64,000 nucleotides of DNA from Alphaproteobacteria bacterium (GCA_030432025.1 JAUIIA010000010.1:1-64000), one strand, 5' to 3'. Positions 1 through 9,057 are shown, numbered from the stretch's first letter. The notes: generated by a model from the sequence alone, not told the origin. Numbers and translations are program-made.

Positions 1-126
1 GACAACATCAACAATATGGAAGTGGAGCTGATTGCTCCGATCGCGATGAGCGAAGGTCTTCGTTTTGCGATCCGCGAAGGTGGCCGTACAGTCGGCGCCG
101 GCGTTGTTTCCAAAATTATCGAGTAA
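1..126 (+). CDS. tuf: Elongation factor Tu, C-terminal end (partial)
   Basis: The window opens inside a reading frame that ends at a TAA at 124-126. Its 41 visible residues carry the conserved EF-Tu C-terminus, with ELIAPIAM followed by [20 protein letters not shown]-Tu is the GTPase that brings aminoacyl-tRNA to the ribosome, and this is the last strand of its domain 3. The rest lies before the window. A strong terminator follows 30 bases later, so tuf is the last gene of its transcript here. Identification is near certain; whether this is the only tuf copy cannot be told. Confidence 0.95.
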   Translation, partial: DNINNMEVELIAPIAMSEGLRFAIREGGRTVGAGVVSKIIE

Positions 127-154
127 TACTTACTCAAATAAGTCAGTTTTTAAG

Positions 155-194
155 AAAAAGGCCGCGCAAAATTATCTTTGGGCGGCCTTTTTTT
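155..194 (+). terminator. Rho-independent terminator after tuf
   Basis: AAAAAGGCCGC at 155-165 pairs with GCGGCCTTTTT at 182-192 across a 16-base loop. The right arm runs into seven T residues (188-194). This is a classic intrinsic terminator, placed 28 bases past the tuf stop. Confidence 0.9.
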
Positions 195-229
195 ATGCGC
201 TTATTTTGTGGGCATGCTAAAATGTTCAT

Positions 230-964
230 ATGAAGACGGTTTTCACCATTCTGACTGTCCTGTTTGCTTCCGTGCTTGTTTCCGGCACTGCATACGCACA
301 AATTTACGGCACCGGTAAAACGGGGGAAAAACAAGCATATTCCAGCTATCAAACCCTGCCCAATTACAATGCGATGGTGCGTAACGCACTGAAAAACAAG
401 CCGAAAAAATTTGATTTCATGCAGCTGCGTATTTATTACGCCAGAACTCCGCATTACGACCCGATTGGTCAGGAAACTCTGGATCTCATGAATAGATACG
501 CTTACATCATGATGAATGAGGAAGATGAGGAGCGCGTAAAATCCGCAACGCTGGCTTATCAGGCGGTTGTCAGTAACCATCTGGCACATATTGATGTGAT
601 TTTGCAGGCCTTGTCCTTTGCTCGCCAAGATCGACGCTTCGGTAAGCCCGCGTTCTTTGAGTGGATGCGCGACGGTTTGATCAAAACGGTTGTGATATCC
701 GGCAGTGGTTTTTCTCTGCAGCAAGCTTACGACATCATTACAATGCAGGAAGAAACCATTCTGTTGCAAAGGCTGGGCTTTAGGAAAATTGAATCATTTC
801 AGCGTCACGAAGGTGTGATTTATTACAATATGCATGATGTTGAAAATGTGGAAACGGGCCGTAAATTCACAATCTTCGTGAATACATCCATTCCTATGAA
901 GTTCCTGGAGCGTCAAGAGAAAGAGGCCGAGAAATACAGAACTCTCAATATCCGTAAGCAATAG
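230..964 (+). CDS. Secreted/periplasmic protein of unknown function
   Basis: This encodes 244 residues that I do not recognise. The N-terminus is a clear Sec signal peptide: basic MK, a hydrophobic stretch to about residue 20, and a likely AYA|Q cleavage site near residue 23. The mature part is mixed alpha/beta, rich in Tyr and charged residues, with no further membrane segment and no Cys pair. The region from about residue 70 to 150 looks helical. It sits alone between the tuf terminator and an unknown gene on the same strand, 36 bases past the terminator, so it needs its own promoter. The ATG at 230 is chosen because the signal peptide begins there. No function is proposed. Confidence 0.75.
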   Translation: MKTVFTILTVLFASVLVSGTAYAQIYGTGKTGEKQAYSSYQTLPNYNAMVRNALKNKPKKFDFMQLRIYYARTPHYDPIGQETLDLMNRYAYIMMNEEDEERVKSATLAYQAVVSNHLAHIDVILQALSFARQDRRFGKPAFFEWMRDGLIKTVVISGSGFSLQQAYDIITMQEETILLQRLGFRKIESFQRHEGVIYYNMHDVENVETGRKFTIFVNTSIPMKFLERQEKEAEKYRTLNIRKQ

Positions 965-1052
965 CTAATTTTTATATGTAATTATTTTCTTGCAAAAACC
1001 TCGTCAGGTTTTGCATGATGCGACCGTATTCACGGAAGAGAATTACTGCGTC

Positions 1053-2180
1053 ATGAACGGGGAAATACAAACAGCAGAGAATGCTGGTGAGGAAGATCCG
1101 CAAAAGCCCGAGCTTTCAGCGGAACAGATGCTGGAACAGGCCCTCGAAGGGCATTTACAGGCCCTGTCAGGCACGGATGACGAAGTATTCCCCGAGCTGG
1201 AATACAAGTTACAGGCCGGCAATCCGGACAAACATAATCGCGAACATTACCGACACATTTTCGGGCGCATCAAGCGCTCTGCGTCGACCTTTCCTACTAT
1301 TTCAACGGCGTTTAACCGTCTTGAGGACAACATAAGAGCAGGAAAAGTATTCAGACGCCTGACACACGGTAAGGATGCGCGTTACCGCATAGATTTAACC
1401 GACAAAGACCACCGTATACCCGAGGCGGGCATTCAGGCCCGCTTGGAGCCGTTGAAGAATGTTCTGATGATCAAATGGGGCATGTCGGCGACAGAAGATT
1501 CACCCGCCTTGTTTCGTGCTGAACGTAAAGTGAAGCTGTTTTCCAGCGCGATTGGGCGTCTGGGTGATATAAGACGGTTGAGTGATAGCAAGATCAAGGC
1601 GTTGCCCGAACCGTTTCGGGATTTGTTCGGCAAAAAGGCCGCAGACAAAAAGATTTTCCCGGGCGTTGAAACCCGCAGTGACCGTGAAAAGATCACCATA
1701 TTTCGTCCTGCATTATATCAGGACCGTCTCTTCATCGTTGCGCTTGAGATTGCACAGGATGAGGGGGTTGCTTCACCCGTAGCCAGTAAGGACCCGAAGG
1801 ATAATTACTGCATCGACCAGATCGAGGTCGAGGTTAAAGAGGTAATCGATGCGCAAACGGGCGTTAACGCGCTGAACCATCCTGAATTGATTTCGTTAGC
1901 CGACGGCAAAAAGAAAACCCGCGAAATGACGGAGGGAGAAGTCCGTTTGAAAGTGGCTCTGCCTGTCTTGAGGCAAGAAGCCGTGAATTTGTGTAACGAG
2001 CATGAGTTGGTGCCTGTGCTGGATCCCAAACCGAAACTGGGTTTTGACCGCAACAAGGTTGCTGCGGAAAATAAAGAGGGCCGGAAAATGATGAAGGCTG
2101 CCCGTGAGCAGCTCATTTCAACCGACAGTTCGGCTTGGTCAGGTTTACAGTTCGGTCAGCCGATGGTGCTGGAGAGTTGA
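1053..2180 (+). CDS. Hypothetical cytoplasmic protein
   Basis: This gene of 375 residues is not recognised. It has no signal peptide and no membrane segment. It begins with an acidic, low-complexity stretch (about residues 1-45) and continues as a charged mixed alpha/beta protein, including a Lys/Arg-rich central part and the hydrophobic strand RLFIVALEIA. The frame is open back to a TTG at 990, but the ATG at 1053 is preferred because a GGAAGAG stretch lies about 12 bases upstream, while 990 has no ribosome binding site. It follows the secreted protein gene on the same strand with no terminator between. It may be lineage-specific. Confidence 0.6.
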   Translation: MNGEIQTAENAGEEDPQKPELSAEQMLEQALEGHLQALSGTDDEVFPELEYKLQAGNPDKHNREHYRHIFGRIKRSASTFPTISTAFNRLEDNIRAGKVFRRLTHGKDARYRIDLTDKDHRIPEAGIQARLEPLKNVLMIKWGMSATEDSPALFRAERKVKLFSSAIGRLGDIRRLSDSKIKALPEPFRDLFGKKAADKKIFPGVETRSDREKITIFRPALYQDRLFIVALEIAQDEGVASPVASKDPKDNYCIDQIEVEVKEVIDAQTGVNALNHPELISLADGKKKTREMTEGEVRLKVALPVLRQEAVNLCNEHELVPVLDPKPKLGFDRNKVAAENKEGRKMMKAAREQLISTDSSAWSGLQFGQPMVLES

Positions 2181-2260
2181 TCCTTTTCGAATAAGCGCCT
2201 GACATCAAGCCGCAAACATATTACGCTGTTCGTGTCTGAAATTTTCAAAACAGTATTTGT

Positions 2261-3196
2261 ATGAGCCTGATTACCGTCAAAAACCTGAATTTTGAATATC
2301 CGAAAAAACGGGTTCTGAAAGACATTTCATTCGAGATAAAGCAAGGCAGCGTCACCGCCCTTGTAGGGCCGAACGGCGCGGGTAAGACCACCTTGCTTCG
2401 CTGCCTTACCTCCCTTGAAACACCGCTCAGCGGTCATGTCATCGTTAACGGCATTGATGTGCATGATAAGCCGCGCAAAGCGCATCAGCATATGGGCTAC
2501 TTGTCCGATTTTTTCGGCGTTTATAAAAATTTGAGCGTGCGGCAATGCCTGACCTATATGGCGTGGTCGCAAAAAGTTCCCGTCGAAGGGTTGGAGCAAA
2601 AGATCACCGATCTGGCTAAGGAGATCGACATTGAGAAATTCCTCGATGAAAAGGCCGGCTCTCTGTCTCGCGGTTATAAGCAAAGACTGGGCGTAGGGCT
2701 TGCGCTGGTGCACGGTCCTGAATGTTTGTTCCTTGATGAACCTGCATCCGGCATGGACCCCGAAGCGCGGATCAAGTTCTCCGAGTTGATGCTGAGGCTG
2801 AAAAACAAAGGAATGACGATTATCGTTTCTTCCCACATTTTGGCCGAACTCGAAGATTACTGTACCGACATGATTGTCCTGCGTGACGGCGAAATCAAAT
2901 CGCATGTCATCCTGTCCGAACATCAGGCCGCGCAAAGCATGACCATTCAGATCGCGTTGCAGAGCGTGAAGAAAGAATACGAAAAAGTCATCGCCGCACA
3001 TGAAGGCGTATCGGAAATACGTACATCGCAAAACGGCGTGGTTGTTGCCTTTAAAGGCGACCAGAAGGCACAGGGCGCGTTTCTTAAACATCTGGTTGAT
3101 GAAGGACTGCCTGTCTATCAGTTCATCGTCACGCAAAAAACATTGAAAGATGCCTATATGGACTTGGCGGAAGTCAAAGAGATGCATGCGCAATGA
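2261..3196 (+). CDS. ABC transporter ATP-binding protein
   Basis: This is a 311-residue ATPase subunit of an ABC-2-type transporter. Walker A (GPNGAGKTT) lies at about 36-44, the signature is a variant (LSRGYKQR instead of LSGGQ), and Walker B with its glutamate is CLFLDEPASGMDP. A C-terminal extension of about 90 residues past the switch histidine resembles the regulatory tail seen in CcmA/DrrA-like ATPases. The gene overlaps the next by 4 bases (ATGA at 3193-3196), so the two are translationally coupled and the partner is almost certainly its permease. The substrate is unknown. No good Shine-Dalgarno is seen upstream of the ATG. Confidence 0.88.
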   Translation: MSLITVKNLNFEYPKKRVLKDISFEIKQGSVTALVGPNGAGKTTLLRCLTSLETPLSGHVIVNGIDVHDKPRKAHQHMGYLSDFFGVYKNLSVRQCLTYMAWSQKVPVEGLEQKITDLAKEIDIEKFLDEKAGSLSRGYKQRLGVGLALVHGPECLFLDEPASGMDPEARIKFSELMLRLKNKGMTIIVSSHILAELEDYCTDMIVLRDGEIKSHVILSEHQAAQSMTIQIALQSVKKEYEKVIAAHEGVSEIRTSQNGVVVAFKGDQKAQGAFLKHLVDEGLPVYQFIVTQKTLKDAYMDLAEVKEMHAQ

Positions 3197-4644
3197 TTAT
3201 TGTTAATCCTGAATTTCACCGTTATCTCTGGCTCAAATTTTCACCATTCCGCCTGATTGTCATGCCGATCGTTCTGGGGCTGGTTCTGTATATTGCCAGT
3301 AACACGGATGATCTGGTCGTGGATGTATGGCAAGCAAGCCTGTTTATCCCCGCCTTGTATACATTTTTCGTTGTCGTGTTTTTGTGGGGTGGCTATGAAG
3401 CCGCCAGCGCATCTAACAGTGATGTCGGCATGAACACTTGGGACTTTCAAAAAATGTCCGCGCTGGGTCCGTGGGATATCGTCATCGGCAAACTCTTTGG
3501 CTCAACATCCTATACGTGGTATGCGGGACTTTTATTGCTCGGCGTGATCCTGTTTTCATACCCTCACCTTGAGGCTATCGGTGAGATGGCAGAGCTGAAA
3601 CATGCGTTCCCGTCCGCGATCAGTCTGGTCATGTATCTGGTCTTTGCCGGGGTGATGGGGCATGCGACGGCGTTCCTGTTCGGGACGCAAAATCTACGGC
3701 AGAAAAAATCAGGCGCAGGCATACCGTTCATTCTCGGCTTTATTGTGTCCAGCACGGTATTCTCCCTGACCATCGGCGGGGATCTGGATGCCCGTAACAT
3801 TAACAGCTCGGAGACCGTTTCATGGCATATATGGGAGGTCAGTTCCTACAACGCCATTATCGGCTCGCTGGTGTTTTTCCTCTTCTGGATCATCATCGCG
3901 ATACAAAGAAATATCCGCGAAGAGCTACAGTTCCGCAATTCCCCGATCGCACTGATAGCGTTTTTAGTGACCTTCAGCCTGTATGTCACAGGTTTTCTCG
4001 ACAATTTTAATATACAAAACCGTGTTGAATTTGATGAGATGATCACGATCAAATGCATCTTTGCCTTCTTTATCATCAGCTTCGGTACGTATTTTACGGT
4101 ATTCATGGAGGCCGCCAGTCTGGCCAAATACCGCCGCTGGATTTATGCGTTGAAGGAAAAAGAATGGAAGCGCGTATTTGAAAACACCCCCGGCTGGGCG
4201 GGTGCGTTACTGGTTTTGACGCCGTTATATTTGGTCGCCAATGTCGGTACGGAATTCTATTTTGATGAAGGCTTTCCGGGTGAAGCCGCGGACCTGTCTA
4301 TATTCGCGCTTACAACCGCTATTTTGTTATTTACCGCGCGGGACGGCTTGATGTTTCATAGCATTCTTTTGGGGCGTGTTGAGAAGCATAAAGGCTTCCT
4401 GCTGATCCTCTATTTCGTGATGGCGTATGGCCTGTTGCCGTTCTTTGTCGCCTCAACAATCGACAATATGGACATCAGCGGTACCGTATATGATGACACG
4501 ATGTTCAATGCGCTGCTCTATTTCTATCCGTTGGGTGGGGACAGCTTCATAACCGGCTGCTTACCCGTGCTCGGGCAAGTCATCATCGCCTTTGTGGTGT
4601 TCCGTGTTGCAATGTCGGGATTGAAAGCAAAAGACGCGAATTAG
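3193..4644 (+). CDS. ABC transporter permease, polytopic membrane protein
   Basis: This 483-residue, very hydrophobic protein has roughly ten to twelve candidate membrane helices, far more than the usual six of an ABC-2 permease. It is coupled to the ATPase gene by an ATGA overlap, which is the main reason for calling it the permease. A charged cytoplasmic stretch near residues 310-335 ([17 protein letters not shown]) splits it into two halves, so it could work as one chain carrying both half-permeases. Its stop codon interlocks with that of the convergent gene (4641-4644), leaving no room for a terminator. Confidence 0.75.
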   Translation: MIIVNPEFHRYLWLKFSPFRLIVMPIVLGLVLYIASNTDDLVVDVWQASLFIPALYTFFVVVFLWGGYEAASASNSDVGMNTWDFQKMSALGPWDIVIGKLFGSTSYTWYAGLLLLGVILFSYPHLEAIGEMAELKHAFPSAISLVMYLVFAGVMGHATAFLFGTQNLRQKKSGAGIPFILGFIVSSTVFSLTIGGDLDARNINSSETVSWHIWEVSSYNAIIGSLVFFLFWIIIAIQRNIREELQFRNSPIALIAFLVTFSLYVTGFLDNFNIQNRVEFDEMITIKCIFAFFIISFGTYFTVFMEAASLAKYRRWIYALKEKEWKRVFENTPGWAGALLVLTPLYLVANVGTEFYFDEGFPGEAADLSIFALTTAILLFTARDGLMFHSILLGRVEKHKGFLLILYFVMAYGLLPFFVASTIDNMDISGTVYDDTMFNALLYFYPLGGDSFITGCLPVLGQVIIAFVVFRVAMSGLKAKDAN

Positions 4645-5402
4645 TTCTTAAGCCTGTAACCGGTTTTAAAGATCCAGGCGATGATCGCCATACAGATCGC
4701 AAGGAACACCATGATCATGGTGACGCTGATTTCTAGTGACACATCGGCATTCTCGTAAAAGCTCCAGCGAAAACCGCTGACCAGATAGACAACCGGGTTC
4801 AACAGCGAAACTTTCTGCCAGAAATCGGGAAGCATGTTGATGGAATAAAAGCTTCCGCCCAGAAATGTAAGCGGCGTAATCACCAGCAGGGGAATAAGCT
4901 GCAGCTTTTCAAAACCGTCCGCCCATACGCCGATGATAAAGCCGAGCATACTGAAAGTGATACAGGTCATGATCAGGAAGAACGCCATCCAGATCGGGTG
5001 CTGGATTTCCAAAGGTACAAAAAAGCCCGCGGTCAGTAACACAATCACACCGATCATCACCGACTTCGTTGCCGCCGCCCCGACATAGCCGATTACAACC
5101 TCGATAAAAGAAAGCGGCGCGGACAGGATTTCATAAATCGTGCCTGAAAAACGCGGGAAATAAATGCCGAAGGATGCGTTGGAGATGCTCTGGCTCAGGA
5201 TCGTCAGCATGATCAAACCCGGCACGATGAATGCACCGTAACTCACCCCGTCAATATCCGTGATACGCGAACCGATCGCGGAGCCGAAGACGATGAAGTA
5301 AAGGATGGTCGAAATTACGGGCGAGGCAATGCTCTGCCCGATCGTACGGAACGTCCGTGACATTTCGAAGTTATAAATAGCCCAGATACCGCGAAAATTC
5401 AT
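4641..5402 (-). CDS. yadH: ABC-2 type transporter permease (YadH-like)
   Basis: This 253-residue protein has about six membrane segments and the typical ABC-2 permease layout. An N-terminal amphipathic stretch ([18 protein letters not shown]) is followed by the membrane domain, and near residue 190 comes the conserved run [15 protein letters not shown] with [14 protein letters not shown]. That pattern is known from YadH/NodJ-like exporters. Its ATG overlaps the stop of the upstream ATPase gene by 4 bases, so the pair forms one two-gene operon on the minus strand. The substrate is unknown. The gene symbol is by family resemblance only. Confidence 0.85.
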   Translation of the reverse strand: MNFRGIWAIYNFEMSRTFRTIGQSIASPVISTILYFIVFGSAIGSRITDIDGVSYGAFIVPGLIMLTILSQSISNASFGIYFPRFSGTIYEILSAPLSFIEVVIGYVGAAATKSVMIGVIVLLTAGFFVPLEIQHPIWMAFFLIMTCITFSMLGFIIGVWADGFEKLQLIPLLVITPLTFLGGSFYSINMLPDFWQKVSLLNPVVYLVSGFRWSFYENADVSLEISVTMIMVFLAICMAIIAWIFKTGYRLKN

Positions 5403-6325
5403 GACCCCTCCACCAGTTGGACAAAGATGTCTTCAAGTGAACTTTGTCGCGTATTGAAATCCTTGCACTTGATATTCTGCTTTTTCAAACTTTCTAAAAG
5501 ACGCACAACACCGTTATCTTCCTTGGCCGGATCGTACACATAGATAATTTGAAAACCGCCGCCTGAAATTTTGAGATCAAAGTCGGCAAGCTGCTCGGGT
5601 ATTTCCTCAATAGACTTATAGAGTTCGAGCACCAATTCCTTCTTGCCAAGCTTCTTCATCAAGGTTGCTTTTTCTTCCGTTACAATCAAACGGCCCTTGC
5701 TGATGACACCGATACGGTCAGCCATTTCCTCGGCTTCTTCCAGATAATGCGTCGTCAGGATAATAGTGACACCGCGCTCACGCAGCTTGCTGACCTGCTT
5801 CCACATCGATTTGCGAAGCTCGACATCGACACCGGCGGTTGGCTCGTCCAGAAACAAAATATCAGGTTCATGCGACAACGCCTTGGCAATCAGGACACGT
5901 CGCTTCATGCCGCCGGACAACATACGGATTTGCGTATCCTTCTTGTCCCAGAGTGATAAATCTTTGAGCAATTGTTCCAGATAGTCTGGGTTTTTCGGTT
6001 TGCCGAACAGGCCGCGGCTGAATTTCACCGTATTCCATACGGTTTCAAAAGCATCCGTCGTCAATTCCTGCGGGACGAGACCAATATGGCTGCGGGCCTG
6101 ACGATAGTCTTTGATGTTGTCATGGCCGAATATCTCGATGCGCCCACCGCTGGCTTGTACAATACCGCATACCGCGCTGATGAGGGTGGTTTTCCCCGCC
6201 CCGTTAGGGCCCAGAAGGGCAAAGATCTCACCCTTTTTCACTTCCAGATCAACATTATCCAATGCCTTGAGGCCGTCAGAGTATGTTTTATCAAGATTTG
6301 TTATGGATATGGCTGTTTGTGTCAT
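5399..6325 (-). CDS. yadG: ABC transporter ATP-binding protein (YadG-like)
   Basis: This 308-residue ATPase has Walker A (GPNGAGKTT, about 39-47), Q-loop [17 protein letters not shown], signature LSGGMKRR, Walker [16 protein letters not shown] and switch histidine [16 protein letters not shown]. The closing LEDIFVQL is typical of the YadG/NatA group that pairs with an ABC-2 permease. It is the first gene of a minus-strand operon with the permease at 4641-5402, joined by an ATGA overlap. Together with 2261-4644 the window holds two independent ABC exporters meeting tail to tail. Confidence 0.88.
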   Translation of the reverse strand: MTQTAISITNLDKTYSDGLKALDNVDLEVKKGEIFALLGPNGAGKTTLISAVCGIVQASGGRIEIFGHDNIKDYRQARSHIGLVPQELTTDAFETVWNTVKFSRGLFGKPKNPDYLEQLLKDLSLWDKKDTQIRMLSGGMKRRVLIAKALSHEPDILFLDEPTAGVDVELRKSMWKQVSKLRERGVTIILTTHYLEEAEEMADRIGVISKGRLIVTEEKATLMKKLGKKELVLELYKSIEEIPEQLADFDLKISGGGFQIIYVYDPAKEDNGVVRLLESLKKQNIKCKDFNTRQSSLEDIFVQLVEGS

Positions 6326-6507
6326 CGATCCAGACTAAAAGGGCGGTTTCTACAGTGCAATTAGGCGACAACTACTCTGCAAATACAGGTTACGTGTGCG
6401 CAATATATTTGACAGAATCTAAAAAACCTGTCAATACAACGCCACTATTCATAAATGTTCTCTTAATTGAGATCAGGGCTTACAGAAAAGCATTCAAATC
6501 ATATAAG

Positions 6508-6601
6508 AATGCGTGAACATCAAACCCTCACTTTTCCGCAAAGTTCGCATTTATAAATGAACAGCCGCTCGGGCGCACCCTTATGCAATGGGCATGAGGG
6601 G
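6508..6601 (+). promoter_or_regulatory. Structured 5' leader that can hide the helicase ribosome binding site
   Basis: The 281-base gap 6326-6606 ends in a foldable leader. CCCTTATGC (6578-6586) pairs with GCATGAGGG (6592-6600) as a 9-bp stem with one G-U pair and a 5-base loop. The right arm contains the Shine-Dalgarno GAGGGG (6596-6601), which sits 5 bases before the TTG at 6607. A second possible anti-Shine-Dalgarno, CCCTCA (6525-6530), lies in the loop of an upstream stem formed by AATGC/GAAC (6508-6518) and GTTC/GCATT (6543-6551). No T-run follows, so it is not a terminator. Pairing was read by eye; regulation is inferred. Confidence 0.5.
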
Positions 6602-6606
6602 CTGCT

Positions 6607-8130
6607 TTGTCGGAATATATGAAAGATAAAACCATGAATAATTTTGAAGGCTTCGGCCTATCTGATGCGCTGAACAGGGCATTGTCTAAGATTGATTACA
6701 AAAAGCCGACACAAATTCAGGCGCAAGCCATTCCATTGGCTTTGAAAGGGCGCGATATTTTGGGGTCCGCGCAAACCGGAACCGGTAAAACGGCTGCTTT
6801 CAGCATTCCTTTAATCGAGAAGCTTTTGCGGTCTCCCCATGGTTCTGCTCTCGTTCTAACGCCGACACGTGAGCTTGCTAAACAGGTTTTGGGCGTTATT
6901 CGTGATTTGCTTGACCATGACAGCAAAATCAAGACAGCCTTTATCATTGGCGGCGAACCCATGCATAAGCAATTTGCTCAATTGAAAGCACAGCCGCGCA
7001 TTATTGTCGGAACACCGGGCCGTATTAATGATCACCTTCGTCGCGGTTCAATAGAGTTGGGCAAAACCAATTTTCTTGTGCTGGATGAAACAGACCGCAT
7101 GCTGGATATGGGGTTTGGGATACAGCTGGATGAAATCATCAAATTTTTACCGGAAGAACGTCAAACCTTGATGTTTTCGGCAACGCTCCCTAAAGGGATC
7201 ATCGCGCTTTCAGGGAAATATTTGAATAACCCGGAACGTATTTCCGTTGGCGAAACCAATGTAATTGCAAAAAATATCAAACAAGAAGCAATCCGTATTG
7301 AGCAGGCTGATAAATATAAAGAGCTGACACAGCAGCTACATGAACGCTCAGGGTCTGTAATCGTTTTTGTTAAAACAAAATATAATGCAGACAAAATGGC
7401 GAAGAAACTTCGCCAAGACGGTTTTACTTCCGAAGGTCTGCATGGTGATTTAAGACAAAACAAGCGCGATAAAGTGATGAAGAATTTTCATCAGCAAAAT
7501 TTTAGAGTTCTTGTAGCAACAGATATTGCCGCGCGTGGGCTGGACGTCCCGCATATTGAACATGTGATTAACTATGATTTACCGCAAGTCGCAGAAGATT
7601 ACATTCACCGCATGGGCCGTACAGCGCGTGCCGGTGCTAAAGGTTCTGCAATCAGTTTTGTTTCCCCGCAAGATGGTCGGAAATGGCATGCGATTGAAAA
7701 ACTTCTAAATCCTGAAGCGGCCAATGATTACCAGGAAAAACCAAGCGGCAAGAATAAAGCGCGCCGTAAGCCTTATCGCGGACGTCCCGAAAGCCGTAAA
7801 AAATCATCAGATAACCATGGTGAAAAACGTAAGGACAAACATTCTAAACGCCCTGCAAAAAATAGCACCAAGCGCAAAGACAAGCGTAAGGATGGTGGCG
7901 TTCAACGTGATCAGGAAAATCGTAAGAATAATCACACGGAGAAACGTGAAGGGAAGCATTCAGAGAAACGCACGGAAAAGAATGCAGGCAACGAATTTAT
8001 AAAAAATCGCAAGTCAGGCGGTAAGAAGCATAAGGTTCGCGACAAGAAGCGCGGCGGCTTTAAATCAGACGGATCTGCGCCGATGAAACGACGCCCTAAA
8101 AATAGGCCGCCAAAGAAAAGAGCCGCATAG
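6607..8130 (+). CDS. rhlE: DEAD-box ATP-dependent RNA helicase (RhlE-like)
   Basis: This 507-residue RNA helicase acts in RNA unwinding, ribosome assembly or mRNA decay. Motifs in order: Q motif (GFGLSDALNRAL, then PTQIQ), AQTGTGKTAAF, PTRELAKQ, GTPGR, LVLDETDRMLDMGF, FSATLP and HRMGRTARAG. Motif II reads DETD, not DEAD. From about residue 375 a 130-residue tail is extremely Lys/Arg-rich and repetitive, a likely disordered RNA-binding extension. The TTG at 6607 is used because the only well-placed Shine-Dalgarno (GAGGGG, 6596-6601) serves it. By homology the ATG at 6634 (MNNFEGFGL) would be a normal RhlE start, so the true start is open. The leader upstream may control translation. Confidence 0.9.
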   Translation: MSEYMKDKTMNNFEGFGLSDALNRALSKIDYKKPTQIQAQAIPLALKGRDILGSAQTGTGKTAAFSIPLIEKLLRSPHGSALVLTPTRELAKQVLGVIRDLLDHDSKIKTAFIIGGEPMHKQFAQLKAQPRIIVGTPGRINDHLRRGSIELGKTNFLVLDETDRMLDMGFGIQLDEIIKFLPEERQTLMFSATLPKGIIALSGKYLNNPERISVGETNVIAKNIKQEAIRIEQADKYKELTQQLHERSGSVIVFVKTKYNADKMAKKLRQDGFTSEGLHGDLRQNKRDKVMKNFHQQNFRVLVATDIAARGLDVPHIEHVINYDLPQVAEDYIHRMGRTARAGAKGSAISFVSPQDGRKWHAIEKLLNPEAANDYQEKPSGKNKARRKPYRGRPESRKKSSDNHGEKRKDKHSKRPAKNSTKRKDKRKDGGVQRDQENRKNNHTEKREGKHSEKRTEKNAGNEFIKNRKSGGKKHKVRDKKRGGFKSDGSAPMKRRPKNRPPKKRAA

Positions 8131-8141
8131 AGCGGTTCTTT
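8117..8141. terminator. Bidirectional terminator between helicase gene and tRNA-Trp
   Basis: AAAGAGCCGC (8117-8126) pairs with GCGGTTCTTT (8132-8141) in a 10-bp stem with one wobble pair and a 5-base loop. The helicase stop codon lies inside the structure. Reading the minus strand, the same stem is followed by a CTCTTTTCTTT tract, so it also suits the convergent tRNA transcript. Confidence 0.7.
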
Positions 8142-8171
8142 AACTATCAGGTATGAAATGGCCAGATTAAA

Positions 8172-8247
8172 TGGCAGGGGCAGCAGGACTTGAACCCGCG
8201 ACCTACGGTTTTGGAGACCGTCGCTCTACCAACTGAGCTATACCCCT
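8172..8247 (-). tRNA. trnW: tRNA-Trp (anticodon CCA)
   Basis: The minus strand folds as a tRNA. Acceptor AGGGGTA pairs with TGCCCCT, the D-arm contains AGCTCAGTTGGTAGAGC, the anticodon arm is CGGTCTCCAAAACCG with anticodon CCA, the T-arm contains GGGTTCAAGTCC, and discriminator G is followed by an encoded CCA (8172-8174). Anticodon CCA reads UGG, so this is tRNA-Trp. It stands alone, converging on the helicase gene. Confidence 0.96.
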
Positions 8248-8266
8248 TCGCGTCAAAAGAGCCATA

Positions 8267-8295
8267 TACTTAATGGCATTTGCCGAAAATGACAA
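8267..8295 (-). promoter_or_regulatory. Putative promoter of tRNA-Trp
   Basis: On the minus strand, TTGTCA (8295-8290) and TAAGTA (8272-8267) are separated by 17 bases. Transcription would start near 8260, about 13 bases before the tRNA 5' end. The -35 box is good and the -10 box is weak. Confidence 0.4.
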
Positions 8296-8374
8296 GGCTT
8301 TAAAGCTAAGCCACTGAAATGAGTCATTTTTGCAACACCTTAGCAAAAAACCGTAAAAATTTTAATTTTCAGAG

Positions 8375-8402
8375 TTGACTGGTCAGTCAAGAGCTTTATA
8401 TG
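8375..8402 (+). promoter_or_regulatory. TetR-gene promoter with overlapping palindromic operator
   Basis: TTGACTG at 8375-8381 and CAGTCAA at 8384-8390 form a perfect inverted repeat with a 2-base spacer. The left half is also a near-perfect -35 box (TTGACT). A -10-like TATATG follows at 8397-8402 after 16 bases. A repressor bound here would cover the promoter. The regulator gene starts at 8419, so autoregulation of the whole efflux operon is the natural reading. TetR-family operators of this size and symmetry are well known; binding itself is inferred. Confidence 0.7.
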
Positions 8403-8418
8403 TATAGCAGAGGAAATT

Positions 8419-9057
8419 ATGGCAGTGCAGCAAGAAAACCAAAAACCGTCGACAAAAGAACGACTTATAGATACCGCGATCGACTTGATCTGGAAATCAA
8501 GCTATGGCGCGGTCAGTGTTGACGAGATTTGTAAGGCTGCAGATGTCCGCAAAGGCAGTTTTTATCACTTCTTCCCGTCGAAGATCGATTTGGCCGTTGC
8601 CGCGATGGATAAAGCATATTCCGAATTCAAATGCAGTATGCAGGACCTGTTTGATAAATCCATACCGCCGATCGAGCGCTTTGAAAACCTAATGGCCTAT
8701 GGTTTGGCGCATCAGGAAGAGGCGGCAAAGAAATACGGCAGAGTTTGCGGATGCCCGTTTATCAGTCTGGCGAGTGAAATGGCGCCGCAAGACCCGCAAA
8801 TTCGGGAAAAGGTCGAGACCATCATCATGCGTAAGCGCCGCTATTATGAAGACGCGCTGCAAGACATGATTGAACTGGGCTTGATCGCGAAAGATACGGA
8901 TGTCGAGGCGACAGCCTACAAGATTTATACCTTTGTTATGGGACAGTTGATGCTGGCCCGCATACAAAACAGTTTAGAGCCGATCAAGCGTGATTTGAGA
9001 ACAGGAATGTTCGCGCTCATCGGTCTTGATCAATCTGCGTTGGAAAAAACTGCGTAA
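8419..9057 (+). CDS. TetR/AcrR family transcriptional repressor
   Basis: This 212-residue protein has an N-terminal TetR DNA-binding domain (about 12-60): TKERLIDTAIDLI, then the helix-turn-helix VDEICKAADVRKGSFYHFFPSK. The C-terminal ligand domain is helical and holds two Cys near residue 110 (CGCPF), which could sense electrophiles or oxidation as in some relatives, though that is inference. AGAGGA ends 5 bases before the ATG. The gene heads a same-strand run with the RND pump, the usual arrangement for a local efflux repressor. A perfect palindrome in its promoter (8375-8390) is the likely operator. Confidence 0.9.
   Translation: MAVQQENQKPSTKERLIDTAIDLIWKSSYGAVSVDEICKAADVRKGSFYHFFPSKIDLAVAAMDKAYSEFKCSMQDLFDKSIPPIERFENLMAYGLAHQEEAAKKYGRVCGCPFISLASEMAPQDPQIREKVETIIMRKRRYYEDALQDMIELGLIAKDTDVEATAYKIYTFVMGQLMLARIQNSLEPIKRDLRTGMFALIGLDQSALEKTA

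Noticed and set aside
143-769. 208-codon minus-strand frame opposite the secreted protein gene
   Set aside because: It covers the tuf terminator, has no ribosome binding site and no recognisable features, while the plus-strand frame has a clear signal peptide.
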